NCBI GenBank assembly: GCA_900546745.1
Contig: URDT01000029.1
Location: 1 to 15,095, forward strand
Source: an uncultured Mycoplasmatota bacterium
GTDB taxonomy: Bacteria; Bacillota_I; Bacilli_A; RF39; UBA660
Reading direction: 5' to 3'
Length of the DNA: 15,095 nt
Made by a program: the position numbers and the translations under genes. Positions 6,653 to 13,138 of this stretch are shown piece by piece (the first letter of the stretch is position 1; every line of letters begins with the position of its first letter). Below the pieces are notes generated by a model. The model worked only from the letters and a program-made list of their open reading frames with translations, ran no database searches and was not told the DNA's origin.

Positions 6653-8205
6653 CTTGACTGAGCTTTTATTGCAATCCCAAAATAGATTGGTAAACTAACA
6701 ATTAAAGGATTCATATACCTGATATATGCATTTACGGGTGATAAAAAACAAAATACTAAAACCATAAATAACGGGATTGAAAAAACAACTGTTTCATAGT
6801 TTCTTTTATATAGTGTATATCCAACTATGATAATAAAAATCCAATTATATATTCCTGTATTAAAAAAATATTGAATCACTGGTAAATTTCTAATCCATTG
6901 TATTTGATTTTGAATTTGGGTTCTATTTTTTTCATATTTTTCTTGGTGATATATATTAAAATATCCTGTATTCACTCTTTTACTTTTAACAATATCAAAT
7001 TGTACAATTCCATCTTTATATTCCTGCTTAGGAGGATAAAAATATCCATAATAATTTTCTATGAAAGAATCAAAATACACTTTAGGATGCTTTAAAAATT
7101 GTTTTAGCCATGCTGTTAAATATTGTATAAATTCCGATTTATTTTTAACGTAAAAATGAAATTTAATAGGATCTGATAACTCAGGATTATATTTTTGTTG
7201 AATTTCTTCAATATTTATATGGAAAACGTTTTCTATTATTTTTTGTTCATCTTCAGTAACTTGATATTGAGTTACATAACGGGATGTTTGTTGGATTGGT
7301 ACAGATAACATCTCACGAATATTTCCTTGTCGAATTCCACAAATAGAAATTAACATTGTATAAGTAACTTGAAATAAAAGAAAAAATATACAAAGCTTAA
7401 TATATTGTTTCCTATTTTTTCTAAAAAAAGCCATCAAAAAGAATGTTATAACTATGATATAAATACCATTGTTTCTAAATAAAATAACAAGTATTGATGT
7501 TATTAACAGATAATATAAATTTATTTTTTTATCATCATAAAAATATTTTATAAAAGAAATCAAAAAAAGAATAAAGACTAGATAAAACATGGTATCTTTC
7601 ACCAAAGTATATGCATTGATATACCACATTGGATTGATAAAAAATAAGAAGGTAATAATAATCCAACATTTTGGTACTTTTTGCGATTTTAAGAAAACTA
7701 GAACATATGAAAACACAGCACAAGATATTATATATTGTAAAAATGTATATAAGAATATACCAAAGTTATCATTTATAAGAAAACGCCCTATTTTCATGCA
7801 AGTTCCCATTAAAATGGTAGGAAATACAGGATGATGATTAGACCAAGGAATAATATTAAAATAATAGTCTAACTGTTTCATTCCATCCCATTGAACTGTT
7901 CCGGGATAATAATAAATCAAAATTGGAATTCCCAGTAATAAAAAAAGAATAAAAGGAATTATAAATGGATGTTTATCAAAAACTAGGTCATATAATTTTG
8001 AACTGTTGTTAGAAAATTTTTCACAGATTTGATAAATTAAAAAAATTGCTACGTAAAAAATGACTATCAATAATACAAAATATAATAACGTTTTAAATTG
8101 AAATAAAGAATCTATAACATGGTATTTTTGTACTGAATAGCCAATTAACGTAAAAATTGTTAAAATAATGCTTATTGTTAAATTTACTACTGATATTTTT
8201 TTCAT
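6643..8205 (-). CDS. DUF6020-like polytopic membrane protein (possible GT-C-type glycosyltransferase)
   Basis: 520 residues with about eleven hydrophobic helices. After the third helix comes a conserved-looking outward loop, YYPGTVQWDGMKQ, then WSNHHPVFPTILMG. An acidic residue followed by an HHP motif in the first large loop is the pattern I associate with the DUF6020 family, which resembles GT-C lipid-linked glycosyltransferases and mannosyltransferases. A large extracytoplasmic domain (about residues 290-430) sits between later helices, and two short helices close the protein. The start ATG (8203-8205) has GGAGAGG upstream. It is read from the promoter in the right-hand end of repeat copy 1, and ltaS follows. 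A role in modifying teichoic acid or the glycolipid anchor is inferred from position. The family assignment is from memory of motifs, so moderate. Confidence 0.7.
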   Translation of the reverse strand: MKKISVVNLTISIILTIFTLIGYSVQKYHVIDSLFQFKTLLYFVLLIVIFYVAIFLIYQICEKFSNNSSKLYDLVFDKHPFIIPFILFLLLGIPILIYYYPGTVQWDGMKQLDYYFNIIPWSNHHPVFPTILMGTCMKIGRFLINDNFGIFLYTFLQYIISCAVFSYVLVFLKSQKVPKCWIIITFLFFINPMWYINAYTLVKDTMFYLVFILFLISFIKYFYDDKKINLYYLLITSILVILFRNNGIYIIVITFFLMAFFRKNRKQYIKLCIFFLLFQVTYTMLISICGIRQGNIREMLSVPIQQTSRYVTQYQVTEDEQKIIENVFHINIEEIQQKYNPELSDPIKFHFYVKNKSEFIQYLTAWLKQFLKHPKVYFDSFIENYYGYFYPPKQEYKDGIVQFDIVKSKRVNTGYFNIYHQEKYEKNRTQIQNQIQWIRNLPVIQYFFNTGIYNWIFIIIVGYTLYKRNYETVVFSIPLFMVLVFCFLSPVNAYIRYMNPLIVSLPIYFGIAIKAQSSCK

Positions 8206-8220
8206 ACTTACCTCTCCATC

Positions 8221-8249
8221 ATTTTAACATATAATTTTATCATTTTAAA
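8221..8249 (-). promoter_or_regulatory. Promoter of the DUF6020-like gene (within repeat copy 1)
   Basis: Minus-strand TTTAAA (8244-8249), 17-bp spacer, TAAAAT (8221-8226). The identical hexamers and spacing occur in repeat copy 2 upstream of the Ppx-like gene. The predicted start near 8214 puts the Shine-Dalgarno at the extreme 5' end of the mRNA. Confidence 0.45.
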
Positions 8250-8253
8250 TAAA

Positions 8254-8277
8254 AAAAGATATGCTAACATATCTTTT
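8254..8277 (-). terminator. Intrinsic terminator after the PurA-like gene
   Basis: Minus-strand AAAAGATATG (8277-8268), loop TTAG, CATATCTTTT (8263-8254). This is a perfect 10-bp stem followed by TTTATTT. It touches the last base of the TGA stop (8277-8279). Confidence 0.9.
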
Positions 8278-9632
8278 CATTTTTGAATATCCATAATCAT
8301 TTTTTTTATTAGAATCTTTTCCCCATTTTTAGCTCCTGTTCCTAATGCTGCCACTTGAACACCTGTTTCACTTTCTAACCAATTTAAATATTCTCTTATA
8401 TATCGATTAAAATGATAATTTTTAGCGTCTCCTTTTTCATTCATCAAATCAAAGTCTAAATGTTTAAAAAAGTTTAAATATAAGCTAGAAGGAGTATTAA
8501 TACGACAATTCATTTTTAGCTTATTAATATCTAAATCAAATATTCTTCTTTCCATCTTTGTAACTGTTGTCTGTTCAGACATATCAACAATATTGCAATC
8601 AATAGGTAAATCGATTAGATTTGTTTTATATTTGCAAAGGCCTTTAGATTTATAATACAATCTTTCTAATTCTAGTGCTTGTAATAAAGTAATTGTATGG
8701 AATGATTTTGATCTATAATTCTCTCCAAATAATTGTTTTAAATATATTTCTGGACAATGTTTAATAAGTTTCTTGATTTTTTTAGTATTTATGCAACTAC
8801 AATAACAATCTACGTCATTTCTATAAGGATATTGTTTCAACATTGAGGCCAAATTAATTTGCGACCATGTTAATTCCTCGCCACTTCCATATCCTCCGGT
8901 ATAAATAACCTCTCCTGATTTTGTTACATTACTAATTCTAATAGGAAATGGTCTTATAACCATAATGGTTTGTAACAACCTCTCACTAGAAATTCCACAA
9001 TCAGCAAGTAGTTGTGATGTAGAAACATTTCTACTTGTAGTATAAGGATAATTACCACTATGATTTAAATCTAAGTCGCATCCTTGTGATCCCTCTAACA
9101 TAACATACTCGTATGGATTGTCAAGATGACTATATAATCTTTCTAACCACTCATAGTTAGAACAAACAATAGCATTTTTAAAAGTTTTAAAAAATTGAAG
9201 ATTCTGACTTCTCATAATTTTTTCTTGGGAAACAGCACCACATCCTTTAAAAGTAGAACCACTTTTAATATGTTCTTTCTCATATTCTTTATGACGCTCT
9301 TCTATTAATGGAACCATTTCATGAACGTAAATTTTTCTATTTTTCAGATACTTTTCTGCACAACTATATTCTTCTTTAAATACCTTCATGTCTATAGCAG
9401 AACCTGGTCCAATAAAGAGTTCAGTTGTTGGGTTCACAGCAGCTACAGGAATATTTCTAAAAACAATTGATTTTCCTGTTTCATCTACAAAAGTATGTCC
9501 TGCATTTGGCATACAATTTGTAATAGAAGCACCAAGTGTAATGGATGCGTCTGTTGCGATTTCACCAATTACTTTAGCCTTACCACAACTTCCTGTTTCT
9601 CCATCAATTACTGATATTACATTCTTTATCAT
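8277..9632 (-). CDS. Divergent adenylosuccinate synthetase-like protein (PurA/PurZ superfamily)
   Basis: 451 residues. PurA couples IMP and aspartate using GTP. Family landmarks are clear: loop GETGSCGKAK (residues 11-20) aligns with GxQWGDEGKGK; NAGHT (43-47) holds the catalytic His; GSTFKGCGAVSQEKIMR (125-141) corresponds to the IMP-contacting GTTgxGIGPaYxDKxxR; EGSQGCDLDL and NYPYTTSRNVS (180-204) match the second substrate loop. Departures matter: the catalytic Asp of GDEGKGK is Ser15 and the next Glu is Cys16. The downstream TxGRxR aspartate-binding motif is not seen; RPFPIRISN and GSGEELTW occupy that region. Loss of that Asp is, as I recall, typical of PurZ, which acts on dGMP in 2-aminoadenine synthesis. 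So an altered nucleotide substrate is likelier than housekeeping PurA. The start (9630-9632) has GAGG 7 nt upstream, 16 nt after the Ppx-like stop. Confidence 0.8.
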   Translation of the reverse strand: MIKNVISVIDGETGSCGKAKVIGEIATDASITLGASITNCMPNAGHTFVDETGKSIVFRNIPVAAVNPTTELFIGPGSAIDMKVFKEEYSCAEKYLKNRKIYVHEMVPLIEERHKEYEKEHIKSGSTFKGCGAVSQEKIMRSQNLQFFKTFKNAIVCSNYEWLERLYSHLDNPYEYVMLEGSQGCDLDLNHSGNYPYTTSRNVSTSQLLADCGISSERLLQTIMVIRPFPIRISNVTKSGEVIYTGGYGSGEELTWSQINLASMLKQYPYRNDVDCYCSCINTKKIKKLIKHCPEIYLKQLFGENYRSKSFHTITLLQALELERLYYKSKGLCKYKTNLIDLPIDCNIVDMSEQTTVTKMERRIFDLDINKLKMNCRINTPSSLYLNFFKHLDFDLMNEKGDAKNYHFNRYIREYLNWLESETGVQVAALGTGAKNGEKILIKKMIMDIQK

Positions 9633-9648
9633 ATTTATTCCTCAAAAC

Positions 9649-10545
9649 TTATTTAGAATCGTTTATAACACCATTTATCAAATTTAAATCTGATGGTATA
9701 ATCCACTTGACACCTGCTAATTTAAATAATACTAATGGAATGATTGCACCACTTCTAGCACCATCCATCCATTTTGGATTTGATGGCATTAGTTTATATA
9801 ATTCGTCCATAGAAATATCATAAAATACTTTTTTTGTACCTTCGATATAATCTTCTAAACTTAACATATATTTATGAATACCATCTTTAAATAATTGATT
9901 ATCCACTAAATGGAATCCTGTTAATCTTTCAAATCTTTCTTCTCCTCCAGTAAATATTGCACAATCATAATCATTATCTAATTTTAAATTTTTTAATTCT
10001 GATTTAACAAATTTTTCCATTTCTTCAATGGTATTCTCGCTATATTTTTTGTTCACTTTATCAAAATTGTTTAATAAATCAGCTACTCCAATATTCAAAT
10101 TTTTTGTATCTAAAATTTTACTATCTAAAAAAGTAACTAATTCTGTTGTTTTCCCACCCATATTGATAATTAATACTTTTTTATTATTATAATCATTTTC
10201 CATTGCTTTTGCTAAATAATAGTTTTCAATACCATGACTAATAATTTGAAAATGAAGATCAAAATAATCATTAAACAGTTGAACTAATTCCTGTTTTTTT
10301 TCTGGAGATAGATTTCTAAATATTCCCGTAGCAAAAATATGTGTATTATAATATTTTAATTCATATTTTGTTTTTATACTTTTAAAGTAATTAAATAATT
10401 CTTCTAAATTCTTTTCACTAATTCCTTTTATCGGATCAAATTCATTTTTAAAATAAATTGAGTGTTCCTCTAACAATTTCAATTCATTTTCATAGAAATA
10501 AACCTTTATAGTTGATGAACCAAGATCAATATAATAATCTCTCAT
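9649..10545 (-). CDS. Single-module Ppx/GppA-like ASKHA phosphatase
   Basis: 298 residues with the ASKHA phosphatase signature of exopolyphosphatase/pppGpp phosphohydrolase: DLGSSTIKVYF (residues 7-17, phosphate-1 loop, DxGSNS-like), FATGIFRNL (71-79, like ATSAxR), SHGIENYYLAKAM (103-115, with Glu107 at the catalytic Glu position), NMGGKTTELV (128-137, phosphate-2 loop) and a FTGG nucleotide loop near residue 200. It ends with PSDLNLINGVI, like the closing helix of the Ppx N-terminal module. The C-terminal HD-like domain of full-length Ppx/GppA is absent. Likely substrates are polyphosphate or a phosphorylated nucleotide. Co-transcription with the PurA-like enzyme favours a nucleotide, by inference. 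The start ATG (10543-10545) has a perfect AAGGAGG 8 nt upstream. The promoter is in repeat copy 2. Confidence 0.8.
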   Translation of the reverse strand: MRDYYIDLGSSTIKVYFYENELKLLEEHSIYFKNEFDPIKGISEKNLEELFNYFKSIKTKYELKYYNTHIFATGIFRNLSPEKKQELVQLFNDYFDLHFQIISHGIENYYLAKAMENDYNNKKVLIINMGGKTTELVTFLDSKILDTKNLNIGVADLLNNFDKVNKKYSENTIEEMEKFVKSELKNLKLDNDYDCAIFTGGEERFERLTGFHLVDNQLFKDGIHKYMLSLEDYIEGTKKVFYDISMDELYKLMPSNPKWMDGARSGAIIPLVLFKLAGVKWIIPSDLNLINGVINDSK

Positions 10546-10566
10546 ATCATAACCCTCCTTTCGTTT

Positions 10567-10595
10567 ATTTTAACATAAAATTTTATTATTTTAAA
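10567..10595 (-). promoter_or_regulatory. Promoter of the Ppx-like/PurA-like operon (within repeat copy 2)
   Basis: Minus-strand TTTAAA (10590-10595), 17-bp spacer, TAAAAT (10567-10572). It starts transcription about 14 nt before the start codon, just ahead of AAGGAGG. Same layout as in copy 1. Confidence 0.5.
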
Positions 10596-10599
10596 TAAA

Positions 10600-10623
10600 A
10601 AAAGATATGCTAACATATCTTTT
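10600..10623 (-). terminator. Intrinsic terminator of the murE-mraY operon
   Basis: Minus-strand AAAAGATATG (10623-10614), loop TTAG, CATATCTTTT (10609-10600), then TTTATTT. It is the same hairpin as at 8254-8277 and overlaps the mraY stop codon by two bases. Confidence 0.9.
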
Positions 10624-11614
10624 ATACCCATACGGCAAATATAACACCCATCATTGCTAAAATTAATCCAACAACCCAGAAAGTTTTTACAATATCACGT
10701 TCATTCCAACCTAATTTTTCAAAGTGATGATGAAGTGGAGTCATTAGGAATACTTTTCTTCCACAATACATAATAGAAAAAACCTGAATAATAGAAACTA
10801 ATGTTTCTATTATAAATACTCCCATAATGATGATAAAAGTAATTTCATGACTTGTTAAAATTGCTATAGAAGCTAAAGTTGCACCTAAGGCTAAAGAACC
10901 GGTATCTCCCATAAATACTTTAGCTGGATATGTATTAAAAAATAAAAATCCAAGTAATGCTCCTACTAATATAAAGCAGAAAATAGCTATTTCACTATAC
11001 CCAGCTATCCAAGTAGAATTCCATGAAATTAACCCCATAGCTAGAAAAGCTATTAATGATAGACCACCTGCTAGTCCATCTAAACCATCTGTTAAATTAA
11101 CGGCATTGGTACTAGCTACCAACATAAATAATAGAAAGATTCCAAAGAACCATTTTAAATCAATAGAAATATTTAATGTATGGATATCGAAAATAGTATC
11201 ATGACCTGTTTTCAAATAAATAAAGAAAAATGCTAAAGCAATTACCAATTGTCCGACCAATTTTTGAATTTCTGTTAGTCCAATATTATTATGTCGTTTA
11301 ATAATTAAAAAATCGTCTATAAATCCTAAAAGACCATATGATAAAAAAACAAATAAAATTAAAAATAAATTGCTCGAAAATTCTATTTTTTTAGTAAATA
11401 AAAGAATTAAAACTGTTACTACTGTTGGAATAATAAATATTAGTCCTCCCATTGTAGGAGTTCCTTCTTTTTTCTTATGTTTTTCTTTTAAGAAAATACT
11501 CACACTTTGTTTTGCTTTACTTTTCTTTAATAATGGGATTAAAACTAATCCAAACACAATGGATAATATAAAACCAATCATCAAAGAAAGCATAGCTTTG
11601 GCTAATACTAACAT
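10622..11614 (-). CDS. mraY: Phospho-N-acetylmuramoyl-pentapeptide-transferase (MraY)
   Basis: Integral membrane enzyme that transfers phospho-MurNAc-pentapeptide from UDP to undecaprenyl phosphate, making lipid I on the inner face. 330 residues with about ten membrane helices. Family motifs in order: KEKHKKKEGTPTMGGL (after helix 1), GFIDDFLIIKRHNNIGLT with the catalytic Asp pair, TNAVNLTDGLDGLAGG, FFNTYPAKVFMGDTGSLALG, and TPLHHHFEKLGWNE near the C-terminus. The start ATG (11612-11614) has AGGAG 8 nt upstream. That Shine-Dalgarno overlaps the murE TAG stop (11626-11628), so the two genes are translationally close and share a promoter. The operon ends at the terminator in the 57-bp repeat, so murD does not follow. 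Confidence 0.97.
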   Translation of the reverse strand: MLVLAKAMLSLMIGFILSIVFGLVLIPLLKKSKAKQSVSIFLKEKHKKKEGTPTMGGLIFIIPTVVTVLILLFTKKIEFSSNLFLILFVFLSYGLLGFIDDFLIIKRHNNIGLTEIQKLVGQLVIALAFFFIYLKTGHDTIFDIHTLNISIDLKWFFGIFLLFMLVASTNAVNLTDGLDGLAGGLSLIAFLAMGLISWNSTWIAGYSEIAIFCFILVGALLGFLFFNTYPAKVFMGDTGSLALGATLASIAILTSHEITFIIIMGVFIIETLVSIIQVFSIMYCGRKVFLMTPLHHHFEKLGWNERDIVKTFWVVGLILAMMGVIFAVWV

Positions 11615-11625
11615 TTTATCATCTC

Positions 11626-13002
11626 CTAATTTTCTTCTGTTAAGGAAGAAATATATTCTTCTACTACTTTCCGATCATTAAACGGTATTTTTTTGTCACG
11701 AACAATCATAAATTCCTCATGACCTTTTCCTAAAATAAATAAAGCATCATTTTCTTTCAATAAATGAATTCCTTTTATAATTGCTTCTTCACGATCTAAA
11801 CATACCTCATAATTATCTTTTTCTAACATATTTGTCATATCATCTACAATTTGAGCTGGATCTTCATAATGAGGATCATCGTTTGTAATAATAAAGTATT
11901 TACTATGATTTGCTACATATTCTGTCATAATTGGTCTTTTTAAACGATCTCTATCTCCTGTACATCCAAAAACAACATAAGTATTTCCTTTTGTAATTTC
12001 TTGAATAGTTGTCATTATCTTTTCAATAGCATCTGGAGTATGAGCGTAATCAATAATAATATTATTATTTTTATATTTTATAATTTCCATACGACCAACT
12101 GGAGCTTTTAATTGAGGAATAATTTCTAATATTTTAGATTGTTTTAATCCCATAACAGTCAAACAAGCTATTACAGCTAAATTATTATAAATATTATAAT
12201 TTCCTAGTAATTTAGAACTAGCATGGTAAATTTGACCTTGATATTGGTAGCTAAACATCGTTTCTTCACTCGTCATTGTGTAATCTTCTACTTTAAAATC
12301 ACCAGATTGAAATCCATAAGTAACATTTTTATTTTCTTCCAATAAAAAGTATTCTTTATATTTATCATCATCATTGATGATTGCTACACCATTTGGATTT
12401 AATTTTTTAAATACTTTTTGTTTTGCTAGAGCGTAATTTCCCATTGTTTTATGAAAATCTAAGTGATCCTGTGTTAAATTTGTAAAAATAGCATAATCGA
12501 ATTTTAATGTTTCAATTCTTCCCATGGCAGCAGAATGACTACTTATCTCTAAAGCAACATTATTGCATCCAGCGTCGTAAGCTTGCATCAATAAATCATA
12601 TAAATCACATATATCTACAGTGGTATTAGGAAGGTTACATATTTTTTCACCCATATAAAAACCAATAGTACCAATATAAGCTGTTTTGGAACCTAACATA
12701 TTCAAACTATCGTGAATTAATTTTGCTGTTGTTGTTTTACCATTTGTACCAGTAACAGCAATTAAATTCATTTCTTTTAAAAATCCATTATAGTGTTCTT
12801 CTAGATATTGATCTAAATATGCCCTAGTATCTTTTACAATGACTGTTTCAACACTATAATTTCCTTCTTCTGCAATAATCTTTGTTGCCCCATTTTCAAT
12901 AGCTTTAGGAATATAGCTGTGCCCATCACTACTAATTCCACGAAGAGCAACAAATGTATCTCCTGGTTTTATTTTTCTTGAATCACTTTGTATATTAATC
13001 AT
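11626..13002 (-). CDS. murE: UDP-MurNAc-tripeptide synthetase (MurE), probably not meso-DAP type
   Basis: Cytoplasmic Mur ligase adding the third residue to UDP-MurNAc-L-Ala-D-Glu. 458 residues. The N-terminal UDP-binding domain has DSRKIKPGDTFVAL and a GISSDGHSYI stretch. The P-loop is TGTNGKTTT (84-92), followed by TVDICDLY, EISSHSAAMGRIETL and FTNLTQDHLDFHKTMGNY with the lysine of the carbamylation region downstream. The C-terminal domain has IIDYAHTPDAIEK, FGCTGDRDRLKRP and LGKGHEEF. The amino-acid specificity motif reads NDDPHYEDP (DDPH at 375-378) where DAP-adding enzymes have DNPR. The missing Arg argues against meso-DAP and for L-Lys or another diamino acid (inference). The start ATG (13000-13002) has AAGGTG 5 nt upstream. 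It is the first gene of the murE-mraY operon. Confidence 0.94.
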   Translation of the reverse strand: MINIQSDSRKIKPGDTFVALRGISSDGHSYIPKAIENGATKIIAEEGNYSVETVIVKDTRAYLDQYLEEHYNGFLKEMNLIAVTGTNGKTTTAKLIHDSLNMLGSKTAYIGTIGFYMGEKICNLPNTTVDICDLYDLLMQAYDAGCNNVALEISSHSAAMGRIETLKFDYAIFTNLTQDHLDFHKTMGNYALAKQKVFKKLNPNGVAIINDDDKYKEYFLLEENKNVTYGFQSGDFKVEDYTMTSEETMFSYQYQGQIYHASSKLLGNYNIYNNLAVIACLTVMGLKQSKILEIIPQLKAPVGRMEIIKYKNNNIIIDYAHTPDAIEKIMTTIQEITKGNTYVVFGCTGDRDRLKRPIMTEYVANHSKYFIITNDDPHYEDPAQIVDDMTNMLEKDNYEVCLDREEAIIKGIHLLKENDALFILGKGHEEFMIVRDKKIPFNDRKVVEEYISSLTEEN

Positions 13003-13022
13003 TCCAACACCTTCTAGACGTA

Positions 13023-13051
13023 ATTTTACTATATATTGTCACTTTTTTCAA
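13023..13051 (-). promoter_or_regulatory. murE-mraY promoter
   Basis: Minus-strand -35 TTGAAA (13046-13051), 17-bp spacer, -10 TAAAAT (13023-13028): five of six matches at each hexamer. The predicted start near 13016 gives a leader of about 14 nt beginning at the Shine-Dalgarno region. Confidence 0.75.
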
Positions 13052-13107
13052 TAATTTGCTTAAGACTTTACACTATTAGTTTTTAATTTGTAATTTAATT
13101 TTATACT

Positions 13108-13138
13108 AAAAAGAGCAATTATTTTTTAATTACTCTTT
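13108..13138 (-). terminator. Intrinsic terminator of gltX
   Basis: Minus-strand AAAGAGTAATT (13138-13128) pairs with AATTGCTCTTT (13120-13110) over 11 bp with one T-G wobble, around a 7-nt loop. Further T follow to 13108. The left arm and loop contain the last gltX codons and its TAA stop. Confidence 0.8.

Larger units (their letters stand above)
8221..8277. repeat. Direct repeat, copy 1 (terminator-promoter module)
   Basis: 57 bp matching 10567-10623 at 55 of 57 positions in the same orientation; the two differences are near positions 12 and 21 of the repeat. Similarity stops sharply at both ends. The module carries one intrinsic terminator and one promoter for the minus strand. Confidence 0.95.
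8221..10623 (-). other. Two-gene cassette (Ppx-like + PurA-like) bracketed by 57-bp direct repeats
   Basis: The Ppx-like and PurA-like genes lie between two near-identical terminator-promoter modules spaced 2346 bp apart. Each copy ends the preceding transcript and starts the next, so the cassette behaves as a self-contained operon between mraY and the DUF6020-like gene. Recombination between the repeats would remove both genes and leave a single module joining mraY to the DUF6020-like gene. No integrase or transposase lies inside. The boundaries are seen; the insertion history is inferred. Confidence 0.6.
10567..10623. repeat. Direct repeat, copy 2 (terminator-promoter module)
   Basis: Partner of 8221-8277: same orientation, 55 of 57 identical. 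It overlaps the last two bases of the mraY stop codon (TAA at 10622-10624) and reaches to about 21 bp from the Ppx-like start codon. Confidence 0.95.

Noticed and set aside
6898..7834. Small frames on both strands within the DUF6020-like gene
   Set aside because: Compositional shadows of an AT-rich membrane-protein gene, with no supporting signals.
9388..9687. Plus-strand open frame antisense to the PurA-like gene start
   Set aside because: The opposite strand carries clear PurA-family motifs; this frame shows no domain, promoter or ribosome site.
8221..10623. Integron cassette with attC sites
   Set aside because: The 57-bp repeats are explained by a terminator hairpin plus promoter. They lack the paired GTTRRRY/RYYYAAC core boxes with spacer structure, and no integron integrase is visible.
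11370..11681. Plus-strand open frame across the mraY start and murE end
   Set aside because: Both minus-strand genes are unmistakable; the plus frame is a shadow.
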